In this document: positions 1-6,354 of the stretch, piece after piece | How the letters are laid out: each line of letters opens with the position of its first letter | How positions within the stretch are numbered: the first letter of the stretch is position 1 | Notes under the pieces: model-generated | What the model was told of the DNA's origin: nothing | What the model saw: the letters and a program-made list of their open reading frames with translations, nothing else | Database searches by the model: none | Program-made: the position numbers and the translations under genes | From: an uncultured Eubacteriales bacterium | GTDB lineage: Bacteria > Bacillota > Clostridia > Oscillospirales > Acutalibacteraceae | Direction of reading: 5' to 3' | Assembly: GCA_934486915.1 (NCBI GenBank) | Contig: CAKSRC010000049.1 | Span: forward strand, 1 to 6,398 | Length of the DNA stretch: 6,398 bases

Positions 1-62
1 AGTTATTGCTATTATTTCCATTTGATTACCCCTTCCCCAAAGACTCAATGATGAAGATTATT

Positions 63-116
63 TTGGTGCTATTGGTGCTTTTGGTGTTATTGATGCTATT
101 GGTGCTTTTGGTGTTA
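63..116. repeat. 9-bp short tandem repeat, six units
   Basis: Six back-to-back 9-mers with consensus TTGGTGYTW run without gaps. They form a higher-order 27-bp pattern (TTGGTGCTA, TTGGTGCTT, TTGGTGTTA) repeated twice, with one difference (TTGATGCTA in the fourth unit). One plus-strand frame reads Gly-Ala-Ile/Gly-Ala-Phe/Gly-Val-Ile triplets and another reads a run of Leu and Val. Neither frame has a convincing start with a ribosome site or a recognisable protein around it. I treat it as a non-coding microsatellite or as the decayed end of a repetitive gene lying to the left. The repeat itself is certain; any function is unknown. Confidence 0.85.
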
Positions 117-160
117 TTTATATTATCACATATATTGGTAGTTTTCAATTATATTTTGCG

Positions 161-225
161 GCGCCCGACGGCAAGACGCACCCCAAGATAGATACAAATT
201 TAGGGGGCTATTGACCTGCGCTAAA
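161..225 (-). repeat. Diverged inverted copy of the 103-bp repeat family
   Basis: Read on the minus strand, this 65-bp block aligns without a gap to positions 437-501 of the tandem array. By hand count about 50 of 65 positions are identical. A perfect 12-bp block TTTAGCGCAGGT starts the match, and GGGTGCG and CGGGCGC are also kept. The match spans the boundary between two array units, so the block defines the conserved core of the family. It lies in opposite orientation to the array, with a terminator-like hairpin between them. The divergence contrasts with the near identity of the array copies, which suggests an older insertion or a separate family member. Confidence 0.8.
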
Positions 226-252
226 TGCGGGTAGATAAGACTTAATCACGTT

Positions 253-286
253 ACATCCCCCGCAGGGGCGTTAATGTAGGGACATT
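253..286. other. Small GC-rich hairpins of unknown role
   Basis: Two short stems lie next to each other: CCCC (258-261) with GGGG (265-268) around GCA, and AATGT (273-277) with ACATT (282-286) around AGGG. A competing pairing of ACAT (253-256) with ATGT (274-277) would enclose the first stem. They may be the eroded flank of the inverted repeat copy just to the left. No U-tract follows, so they are not called terminators. Confidence 0.35.
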
Positions 287-303
287 GCGTATATAATTTG
301 TGT

Positions 304-359
304 ATTAAAAAATACTAGCCCACGATGAGATTTTCAAGCGTGGGCTAGTAAACTTTAAT
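304..359. terminator. Bidirectional Rho-independent terminator-like hairpin
   Basis: Perfect 12-bp arms TACTAGCCCACG (313-324) and CGTGGGCTAGTA (339-350) enclose a 14-nt loop. The stem can be extended by ATTAAA (304-309) pairing with TTTAAT (354-359) across a small internal loop. On the minus strand the stem is followed directly by six T (complement of A307-312), the classic intrinsic terminator layout. On the plus strand the downstream tract is poorer in T, so termination that way would be weaker. It probably ends transcription from whatever lies to the left and insulates the polysaccharide operon. No gene feeding it from the right on the minus strand is visible. Confidence 0.7.
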
Positions 360-370
360 TAAATATAAAA

Positions 371-715
371 GCTACGAGCGCGACAAGCTACCGGGCGCTG
401 GCCCGGCGCTAGGTGCAACTGGTACACGTACGCACTTTTAGCGCAGGTGACTAAGCCTTTAATTTTATATCTGTCTTCGGGTGCGACCTGCTACCGGGCG
501 CTGGCCCGGCGCTAGGTGCAACTGGTACACGTACGCACTTTTAGCGCAGGTAACTAAGCCTTTAATTTTATATCTGTCTTCGGGTGCGACCTGCTACCGG
601 GCGCTGGCCCGGCGCTAGGTGCAACTGGTACACGTACGCACTTTTAGCGCAGGTAACTAAGCCTTTAATTTTATATCTGTCTTCGGGTGCGACCTGCTTC
701 CGGGCGCCGGCCCGG
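371..715. repeat. Tandem array of a 103-bp GC-rich structured repeat
   Basis: Three full units (387-489, 490-592, 593-695) repeat with an exact 103-bp period and differ only by one visible substitution (G449 against A552 and A655). A diverged partial unit precedes them (371-386), and a partial unit with changes ends the array (696-715). Each unit is about 54% GC, in strong contrast to the AT-rich surroundings. Each can fold: stem CCGGGC/GCCCGG with a GCTG loop (391-406 in unit 1); stem GCGCTA plus GTGC against GCAC plus TAGCGC (406-444); and GCAGGT (443-448) against ACCTGC (486-491). The period is not a multiple of three and no reading frame crosses the units, so it is not coding. It does not fit CRISPR, because there are no unique spacers. 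Function unknown. Confidence 0.95.
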
Positions 716-719
716 TTTT
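700..719 (+). terminator. Terminator-like hairpin closing the repeat array
   Basis: Stem CCGGGC (700-705) and GCCCGG (710-715) with a GCCG loop is followed at once by TTTT (716-719). In the internal array units the same stem is followed by CGCTAGG instead, so only this last copy has the intrinsic terminator layout. It lies about 45 bp before the -35 box of the operon promoter and could stop read-through from the left. The T-tract is short, so efficiency is uncertain. Confidence 0.45.
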
Positions 720-763
720 GATTTAATTTATCTTGCAAATTAAATAGTCTATTTGTAAGATTA

Positions 764-792
764 TTGACAAAACAAGGATATTCTCATATAAT
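764..792 (+). promoter_or_regulatory. Consensus SigA (sigma-70) promoter for the operon
   Basis: A perfect -35 box TTGACA (764-769) and a perfect -10 box TATAAT (787-792) are separated by exactly 17 bp, the optimum for the housekeeping sigma factor. The surroundings are AT-rich. Transcription would start near 799, giving a leader of about 175 nt before the first gene. This is the only strong promoter seen on the plus strand of the window, so it is the likely driver of all the downstream glycosyltransferase genes. Confidence 0.85.
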
Positions 793-856
793 TTATTGGT
801 TAACTACTAAACGATAATAGGACTATATTCAGCAATATATATACATTTATTTTGGT

Positions 857-947
857 GTTTAAACGATTGTGTCTAAGTTAAATAAAATTAGATTTTGATC
901 TTGCTATGATAAACAAAATATAAACTACACAGTCTAATCGTGTAAAC
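857..947 (+). promoter_or_regulatory. Long imperfect hairpin in the 5' leader
   Basis: Successive complementary blocks line up in order: GTTTA (857-861) with TAAAC (943-947), ACGATT (863-868) with AATCGT (936-941), GTGT (869-872) with ACAC (927-930), and AGTT (876-879) with AACT (923-926). An A/G mismatch and two small bulges interrupt them, giving about 19 pairs around an AT-rich loop. ATTAGA (887-892) could instead pair with TCTAAT (933-938), which would break the main stem. The hairpin ends about 10 nt before the ribosome site of the first gene and is followed by a T-rich stretch. Attenuation or control of translation is possible, but this is inference; it matches no riboswitch class I know. 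Confidence 0.45.
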
Positions 948-956
948 TATTCTTTT

Positions 957-966
957 AGAAGGGAAG
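957..966 (+). promoter_or_regulatory. Ribosome binding site of the first glycosyltransferase gene
   Basis: The purine-rich AGAAGGGAAG precedes two candidate starts. TTG at 974 is in frame with the glycosyltransferase and lies about 10 nt after the AAGGG core. ATG at 969 lies about 5 nt after the core but reads another frame that stops at 1101-1103. The spacing and the family-typical N-terminus favour TTG. Confidence 0.6.
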
Positions 967-973
967 AAATGAA

Positions 974-2095
974 TTGTCAAAAAAAGTATTGTTTACTTCT
1001 CATAGAGCAAACTTTGCCAAGTTCAATAGACCATTTATGCGTTGGTTTAAGGAACAAGGTTATGAAGTACACTATGCTTCTGATGGAAAGGAAGAGGTTT
1101 TAGACTGTGATAAGCATTTTGATGTTTGTTTCGACAGATCTCCTTATTCAAAAAATAATATAAAGGCATATAGACAATTAAAAGACATAATTGATAAGGA
1201 AAATTATGATATCATACATTGTCACACTCCTATGGGGAGCGTCGTCACCAGATTGGCTGCTAAAGACGCTCGTAAAAAAGGTACGAGGGTTTTATATACC
1301 GCCCATGGTTTTCACTTTTACAAGGGAGCCCCTTTGGTTAATTGGTTATTTTATTATCCGGTTGAGAAGTACTTGTCAAAGTACACTGATTGTATCATTA
1401 CCATTAATCAAGAGGATTTTGAGCGTGCAAAAGCTAAGTTTAAATCCACAAATGTAGAGAAAATAAATGGTGTTGGTGTTGATTTAAATAGATTTAAACC
1501 TGTCTCGGGCGAAGAAAAGGTAAGCTTAAGAAAACAATACGGATTTAATGAAAATGATTTTATATTGATTTATGTTGCAGAGTTTACTGAGAATAAAAAT
1601 CACAGATTTATTTTAGGATGCTTAGAGCAATTAAAAAATATGATACCAAATTTGAAAGTTATCTTTGCCGGGGATGGCTCCACGTCCGAAGAGATGGCCG
1701 AAATGTCAAACAAGCTCGGTTTAGGAAATATTGTTAATTTTTTGGGCTATCGTAAGGATATAAATAATCTGCTCAATGTATCGGATATCGTGGTTTCTGC
1801 AAGTGTCAGAGAAGGTCTGCCGATTAACGTGATAGAAGGCATGGCTTCGGGTTTACCTATTGTTTGTGCAGACATTCGTGGACAAGTCGATGTTGTAAAT
1901 AACGATGTTAATGGGTATCTATATGAAACTAATAATAAGAAGCAATTTGAAAATGCTATAATTGATTTATATGGTGACGAAAATAAACGTATTAAAATAG
2001 GACAGCAGAATCTTATTGATGTAGAGAAATTTTCGCTTGAAAGAGCGATTAAGAATATGAGCAACATTTATCAAAGATACAAAGGTTCATTATAG
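974..2095 (+). CDS. GT4-family glycosyltransferase
   Basis: This is a cytoplasmic, membrane-associated glycosyltransferase of the GT4 (GT-B fold) type that would add one sugar from a nucleotide-sugar donor to the lipid-linked repeat unit. At 373 residues its length is normal. The N-terminal Rossmann half (about 1-170) resembles the Glyco_trans_4 type, with KVLFTSH at 4-10, the stretch CHTPMGS at 83-89 and TAHGFHFYKG at 109-118. The C-terminal half (about 185-350) is Glycos_transf_1, with FAGDG at 231-235 and the EX7E donor-site signature from E280 to E288, followed by GMASGLPIV. There are no membrane segments. The start is TTG, since no in-frame ATG exists nearby. An A7 tract (979-985) lies within the first codons. 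It is the first gene after the promoter, 87 bp before the next gene. The donor sugar and linkage cannot be read from the sequence. Confidence 0.93.
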   Translation: MSKKVLFTSHRANFAKFNRPFMRWFKEQGYEVHYASDGKEEVLDCDKHFDVCFDRSPYSKNNIKAYRQLKDIIDKENYDIIHCHTPMGSVVTRLAAKDARKKGTRVLYTAHGFHFYKGAPLVNWLFYYPVEKYLSKYTDCIITINQEDFERAKAKFKSTNVEKINGVGVDLNRFKPVSGEEKVSLRKQYGFNENDFILIYVAEFTENKNHRFILGCLEQLKNMIPNLKVIFAGDGSTSEEMAEMSNKLGLGNIVNFLGYRKDINNLLNVSDIVVSASVREGLPINVIEGMASGLPIVCADIRGQVDVVNNDVNGYLYETNNKKQFENAIIDLYGDENKRIKIGQQNLIDVEKFSLERAIKNMSNIYQRYKGSL

Positions 2096-2182
2096 TAGAA
2101 ATATGTAGAAAAATAATATTGTAAATGTATTGAAAATAAGAGTAATACACACAGTAAATATCGCTAGTTAGGAGAAGAATTT

Positions 2183-3184
2183 TTGCTAATAAGTATAATT
2201 ATTCCAGTTTATAATACACAGGATTATTTAAGTAAATGTTTAGACAGCATAACAAATCAATTGAACGCTGATATCTCTAAAAATATTGAGATTATCCTTG
2301 TTGATGATGGCTCTGTTGATAAAAGTGGAGAAATATGTGATGAATACGCAAAAAAATATAATTTTATAAAAGTTGTCCATCAAAAGAACATGGGTGTTTC
2401 AGTTGCGAGAAATAATGGTTTAAAATTATCATCAGGCGATTATATCATGTTTATTGATAGCGATGATTTCTTGCATAGGGATGCTTTGTCTATGTTTATA
2501 TCAAAAATAAAATCTGATTGTCAGCCCGATATAATTGCCGGGGGTTTTACTAAGTACTATGAAAATGCTCCATTAAAGGAACCCAAGATGTTTAATCGAA
2601 AAAGTGTGGAGCTAATTAACAATTCAAAGAGTAATACTTATTCTTTACTTATTGAGCTCTCTTTGTTTTTGCCCAGTGTGTGTGGGGCAATTTTTAGAAG
2701 AAGTTTATTTTTTGATAACGATATCTTTTTTGAAGAAGGAGTTATCAACAACGAAGATGTTGATTGTGCTATGAGGTTGTATTTACACGCCGGCAAAATT
2801 CAAGTAATAGAAAAGCCACATTATTACTATAGACAATTGAGAAGTGGTTCAGCAACGAATGTTTTCAATTCAAAAAGAATATATGATTCATACAATATGA
2901 TAGCTTCATGGAGCAAGATGTTAAATGAATTGGATTTAGACAATAGATTAAAGATGAATCTTTTAGACTATATAGCTTATCAATATGCAATTGCTTTAGG
3001 ATCTGTAGGACTATGTGAAAAAAGAGAAATGAAACCATTATATGATAAGATGAAAACATATAGATATCTATTAAAATATGGTAAATCAAAAAAGACAATG
3101 CTAGTTAAATATATATGCAAAATATGTGGTTATTCAATTACTGGCAAATTACTGTCGATTTTTATTAAATTAAAAAATAAATGA
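2183..3184 (+). CDS. GT2-family glycosyltransferase
   Basis: This inverting GT-A fold glycosyltransferase of family GT2 probably extends the polysaccharide repeat unit in the cytoplasm. Its 333 residues carry ISIIIPVYN at 3-11, the nucleotide-binding VDDGS at 40-44, the metal-binding DXD-type DSDD at 92-95, and a likely catalytic base in NEDVD at 190-194. The catalytic domain covers about 1-220. The remainder is an AT-rich, basic, mostly helical C-terminus that ends in a hydrophobic and lysine-rich tail. The start is TTG with a good site GGAG (2171-2174) eight bases before it; an in-frame stop at 2165-2167 excludes any upstream start. The next gene begins 13 bp after its stop, which suggests translational coupling. 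It resembles the GT2 domain of that next protein in its motifs, but carries about four extra residues before the VDDGS strand. Acceptor and sugar are unknown. Confidence 0.93.
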   Translation: MLISIIIPVYNTQDYLSKCLDSITNQLNADISKNIEIILVDDGSVDKSGEICDEYAKKYNFIKVVHQKNMGVSVARNNGLKLSSGDYIMFIDSDDFLHRDALSMFISKIKSDCQPDIIAGGFTKYYENAPLKEPKMFNRKSVELINNSKSNTYSLLIELSLFLPSVCGAIFRRSLFFDNDIFFEEGVINNEDVDCAMRLYLHAGKIQVIEKPHYYYRQLRSGSATNVFNSKRIYDSYNMIASWSKMLNELDLDNRLKMNLLDYIAYQYAIALGSVGLCEKREMKPLYDKMKTYRYLLKYGKSKKTMLVKYICKICGYSITGKLLSIFIKLKNK

Positions 3185-3197
3185 ATGGAGAATTTTC

Positions 3198-5504
3198 ATG
3201 GATAAAAAACGTTATTTGAGTAAATTGAATTTGACTATTTATCTTTTTTTCTTTTTATTTTCACCTCCGCTAATACCACATATTAATTTTATATTTATAC
3301 TTACTCTATATTCTTTATTTATGTTAATTAAAAATTACAAAATTATTAAGGAAGTTATTTACAGGTCAACCTTGAATAAATTTATTGTAGGTATATTAAT
3401 ATTTTTATGTTACTGGATTATAATTATAATATTAAACTTTTTTTTAGGAAACAGTGTAAATTGGTTTCATTATGTAAGAAATGCATATTCATTTTTTTTA
3501 TTTTTTCCTGTAACTATTATCTGTGTTTTATATGTAATTGTAGAATGTCAAAAAAACAAATTTACTCTAGATGATCTAATAAAATATTTTATATTTGCTG
3601 GAATGATTCAAGCTGCGCTTGTGCTTCTTTCTCTCGTTTTCCCTAGTATAAAGAATTTTTTTGTTGAAATCATGTACTTAAATACTGGAAATAACCTTTT
3701 AAACACGCCCTGGTTGACGCAAAGAAGATTTTATGGATTTTCTAATAGCATGCTTGATTTATTTGGATTAGGAACAGGCTTAATCGCCGCTTTAGCTCTT
3801 TTTTATAGTTTTCATAAAAATATAAAATATATATTTTTATTTCCTGTGTTATTAATGGTTCCACTTTTTAATGCAAGAACAGGATTAGTGATTGCCTTTG
3901 TTGGAGTTATATTTGTTATATTGTACTTAGTTACTAATCTAAAAAAAGGTTCCTCAATTAGTATAATTAAAATTTTATCTATTATATTTACATTTATCAT
4001 CTTAGCGCTTGTCGTTTTATTAGCCTCCATTTTTTTCCCAGAAACATTCGATTGGATATCTAAATCATTTAAAACTTATTTAGATGTTTTTAGCGGAAAT
4101 ACAAATGGAAAGGCAGATGCCTTTCTTCTATTCAGTAGTAATTTTTGGATGTTGCCGCCTTTTCCTGAAATTATATTTGGTACAGGGTACTCCCTCTATG
4201 AAGCCACAGGATTTGCCCATTCTGACGTCGGTTATATTAACGATATATGGTGCACGGGAATTCTAGGTACAATTATTTTATATTACACATTTGGTAGAGT
4301 TTGTTACAAAGCTTTCAAGTCAAGTACAAAAAAAATATTTGCATATATGATAGTGTATTTTGTGGTATCTATTATGTTGTTTTTAGTAAAAGGTCGAATT
4401 TGGGTATACAGCCCTGCTATGGCCGTTATTTTAACAATATTATTTTATACCATATATCTAAACTCTTTTTCTAAAGAAAAGTCATCCATTAATGATGCTG
4501 TTGATTGTACTAATCTGCAGAGTTTAATAACTATAATCGTCCCAGTATATAAGGTTGAAAAATATTTAAAAAAATGCATTGATAGTATTATAAATCAAGA
4601 TTACAAAAATCTTGAAATTATACTTGTTGACGATGGTTCTCCTGATATATGCCCTGAAATTTGTGATGAGTATGCTAAAAAAGATGAGAGAATCAGGGTA
4701 GTTCATAAAGAGAATGGCGGACTTTCTGATGCAAGAAATGCCGGTATCAAGGTAGCTACAGGAGAATATATAGCCTTTATAGATAGTGATGACTATGTAG
4801 CAGAAAATTATATAAGTATGCTACTTTACACTTTGAAAAAATATGATGCTGATATAAGTGCTTGTAACTATATTAAGGTTTATGAAGATACCGGAAGACA
4901 AGAAGTTGAACTTAAAACAGATAAAGAATTGGTAATGACTAATGTAGAGGCAATGAAAGATTTGTTTATACTTCCTAGTAATAGCGATGTCGTAACATGG
5001 AACAAGCTATATAGGACAAGCCTTTTTACAGACAATAATATTGAGTTTCCGAAAGGCAAATTACACGAAGATAATTTTACTACTTACAAATTGTATTATT
5101 ACTCAAGCAAGGTAGCATTTGTAAATGTCCCATGTTATTATTACTTGCAACGTAAAGATAGCATTATGGGTCAAAAGTTTAACCCTAGAAGATTAGATAT
5201 ATTATTAGCATTACAAGAAATCAAGAAGTTTGTGAAGAAAAACAATATAGATTTGGAACAGGAAATAAAATTTAATGAACTCTTAATATTGTTAGGGTTG
5301 TTGAACTCTATGATAGACACAAACTGCGTTGATGACAAAGTCTTTGAGGATATTAGGAACCGTATAATAAAAGATAAACGTGAATATTTAAATAGTCCAT
5401 ATTTGCGTACAAAAAATAAACTGGCGATTTATAGCCTTCAAACCGGAAAAGGTGCTTATACATTGGTTAGAAAGTTATTTGTTTTAAAAAATAAATTAAA
5501 ATAA
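3198..5504 (+). CDS. Fusion of Wzy-like polysaccharide polymerase and GT2 glycosyltransferase
   Basis: The protein has two parts in one unbroken frame of 768 residues. Residues about 1-425 are very hydrophobic, with roughly ten membrane segments by eye (about 12-46, 62-84, 95-116, 129-150, 186-245, 257-280, 350-372, 380-396, 403-421). They include NARTGL at 225-230 and a polar loop with HSDVG at 341-345 before another helix, a layout typical of Wzy/O-antigen polymerase-ligase proteins. After a polar linker (about 423-441) comes a full GT2 domain: ITIIVPVY at 444-451, VDDGS at 477-481, DSDD at 529-532 and a likely catalytic HED at 623-625. There is no Met and no Shine-Dalgarno site in the linker, so a hidden second start is unlikely. 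The ATG start has GGAG seven bases upstream. Inference: the membrane half joins flipped repeat units outside while the GT2 half adds a sugar inside. The polymerase assignment is by topology, so it is less certain than the GT2 part. Confidence 0.85.
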   Translation: MDKKRYLSKLNLTIYLFFFLFSPPLIPHINFIFILTLYSLFMLIKNYKIIKEVIYRSTLNKFIVGILIFLCYWIIIIILNFFLGNSVNWFHYVRNAYSFFLFFPVTIICVLYVIVECQKNKFTLDDLIKYFIFAGMIQAALVLLSLVFPSIKNFFVEIMYLNTGNNLLNTPWLTQRRFYGFSNSMLDLFGLGTGLIAALALFYSFHKNIKYIFLFPVLLMVPLFNARTGLVIAFVGVIFVILYLVTNLKKGSSISIIKILSIIFTFIILALVVLLASIFFPETFDWISKSFKTYLDVFSGNTNGKADAFLLFSSNFWMLPPFPEIIFGTGYSLYEATGFAHSDVGYINDIWCTGILGTIILYYTFGRVCYKAFKSSTKKIFAYMIVYFVVSIMLFLVKGRIWVYSPAMAVILTILFYTIYLNSFSKEKSSINDAVDCTNLQSLITIIVPVYKVEKYLKKCIDSIINQDYKNLEIILVDDGSPDICPEICDEYAKKDERIRVVHKENGGLSDARNAGIKVATGEYIAFIDSDDYVAENYISMLLYTLKKYDADISACNYIKVYEDTGRQEVELKTDKELVMTNVEAMKDLFILPSNSDVVTWNKLYRTSLFTDNNIEFPKGKLHEDNFTTYKLYYYSSKVAFVNVPCYYYLQRKDSIMGQKFNPRRLDILLALQEIKKFVKKNNIDLEQEIKFNELLILLGLLNSMIDTNCVDDKVFEDIRNRIIKDKREYLNSPYLRTKNKLAIYSLQTGKGAYTLVRKLFVLKNKLK

Positions 5505-5520
5505 GTTCAAGGAGAAAGTT

Positions 5521-6303
5521 ATGTCTATACCCAAGAAAATACATTACTGTTGGTTTGGCGGGAATCCCTTACCAGAAAGCGCACTTAAGTGTATAGAAAG
5601 TTGGAAAAAATACTGTCCTGACTACGAAATAATAGAATGGAATGAAAGTAATTTTGATGTAAATCAAAATGATTATGTACGGGAAGCCTATGAATCTAAG
5701 AAATATGCATTTGTTGCAGATTGTGCAAGACTATATGTTCTTAAGAATTATGGTGGCATCTATATGGATACAGATGTAGAGGTTTTAAAAAGCTTAGATC
5801 GATTTTTAAATAATAAAGCTTTTTCGGGCCTTGAGACGTCTTGTACTATATCAACCAGTATCATAGGCGCCGAAAAGGAAAGTTCTTGGATATCATATCT
5901 GTTGAGTTATTATTATAATAGCCATTTTATTTTAGAAGATGGAAGTATGAATTTTACAACTAACGTGCAAACAATCACCAATATGACAAAGGAAAAATAC
6001 AAAGTAGATTTAGTAGGAAATTTGCTGGATATAAAAGATGTTGTTGCTATTTATCCTAAAGAATATTTTTGCCCAAAAGAGTATGAGACCGGTAAAATAA
6101 GGATAACTAATAATACCTATACCATACATCACTTTGATGCTTCTTGGCACGGTGATGATGAAAAAAAACACAGAAAAGAACTTAATAGATATACTAGAAT
6201 TTTTGGAAAAAATATTGGAGGTAAGCTTGTTGGGCTTAAGTTTAGTTTGAAAAAAAACGGGTTGCGTAAGACCATTAAAAAGATTATAGAGTATAGGAAG
6301 TAA
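5521..6303 (+). CDS. GT32-like DXD sugar transferase (Gly_transf_sug type)
   Basis: This 260-residue protein belongs to the capsular or mannosyl-transferase-like group with the Gly_transf_sug domain (GT32-related). Visible marks are IPKKIHYCWFGG at 3-14 (the conserved IPKxIH-W opening), FVADCARLYVLKNYGGIY at 64-81, and the metal-binding DTD at 83-85 within YMDTDVE. HHFDASW at 203-209 fits the conserved late His/Trp motif of the family. The C-terminus (about 213-260) is rich in lysine and arginine and may touch the membrane surface. The start is ATG with a near-perfect AAGGAG (5509-5514), 16 bp after the preceding gene, so it is clearly in the same operon. It would add one sugar to the repeat unit inside the cell. 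The donor is not predictable from the sequence. Confidence 0.9.
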   Translation: MSIPKKIHYCWFGGNPLPESALKCIESWKKYCPDYEIIEWNESNFDVNQNDYVREAYESKKYAFVADCARLYVLKNYGGIYMDTDVEVLKSLDRFLNNKAFSGLETSCTISTSIIGAEKESSWISYLLSYYYNSHFILEDGSMNFTTNVQTITNMTKEKYKVDLVGNLLDIKDVVAIYPKEYFCPKEYETGKIRITNNTYTIHHFDASWHGDDEKKHRKELNRYTRIFGKNIGGKLVGLKFSLKKNGLRKTIKKIIEYRK

Positions 6304-6354
6304 CAACAAAAATACCTCTACTATTTAGCGTTTAAATGATAAGGAGCGTTGGTT

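Noticed and set aside
1..51. Possible 3' end of a gene lying to the left
   Set aside because: Frame 1 stays open to a stop at 49-51 and frame 2 ends at 23-25, but neither short peptide can be recognised and nothing tells them apart from noise.
6..191. Open frame of 61 codons starting at TTG with a Leu/Val-rich stretch
   Set aside because: The hydrophobic run is simply the 9-bp repeat read in this frame, no ribosome site is seen, and the 3' part overlaps the inverted repeat copy. It looks like chance.
371..715. CRISPR array
   Set aside because: The units are contiguous 103-bp copies without unique spacers, and no cas gene is present.
371..715. Integron attC cassette array
   Set aside because: The unit length would fit, but the core-site pair (RYYYAAC and GTTRRRY) is not seen and there are no cassette genes between the units.
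1747..2067. Minus-strand open frame inside the GT4 gene
   Set aside because: It is fully contained in a well-supported glycosyltransferase gene, with no recognisable domain of its own. The same applies to the other minus-strand frames at 2865-3098, 3812-4030 and 6010-6309.
2130..2160. Internal promoter before the GT2 gene (TTGAAA and TAAATA)
   Set aside because: The spacer is 19 bp and the -10 box is poor. In such AT-rich DNA this match is expected by chance.
4470..4530. Hidden start of a separate GT2 gene inside the long gene
   Set aside because: No Met codon or Shine-Dalgarno site lies in the linker in this frame, so a single fused product is the simpler reading.
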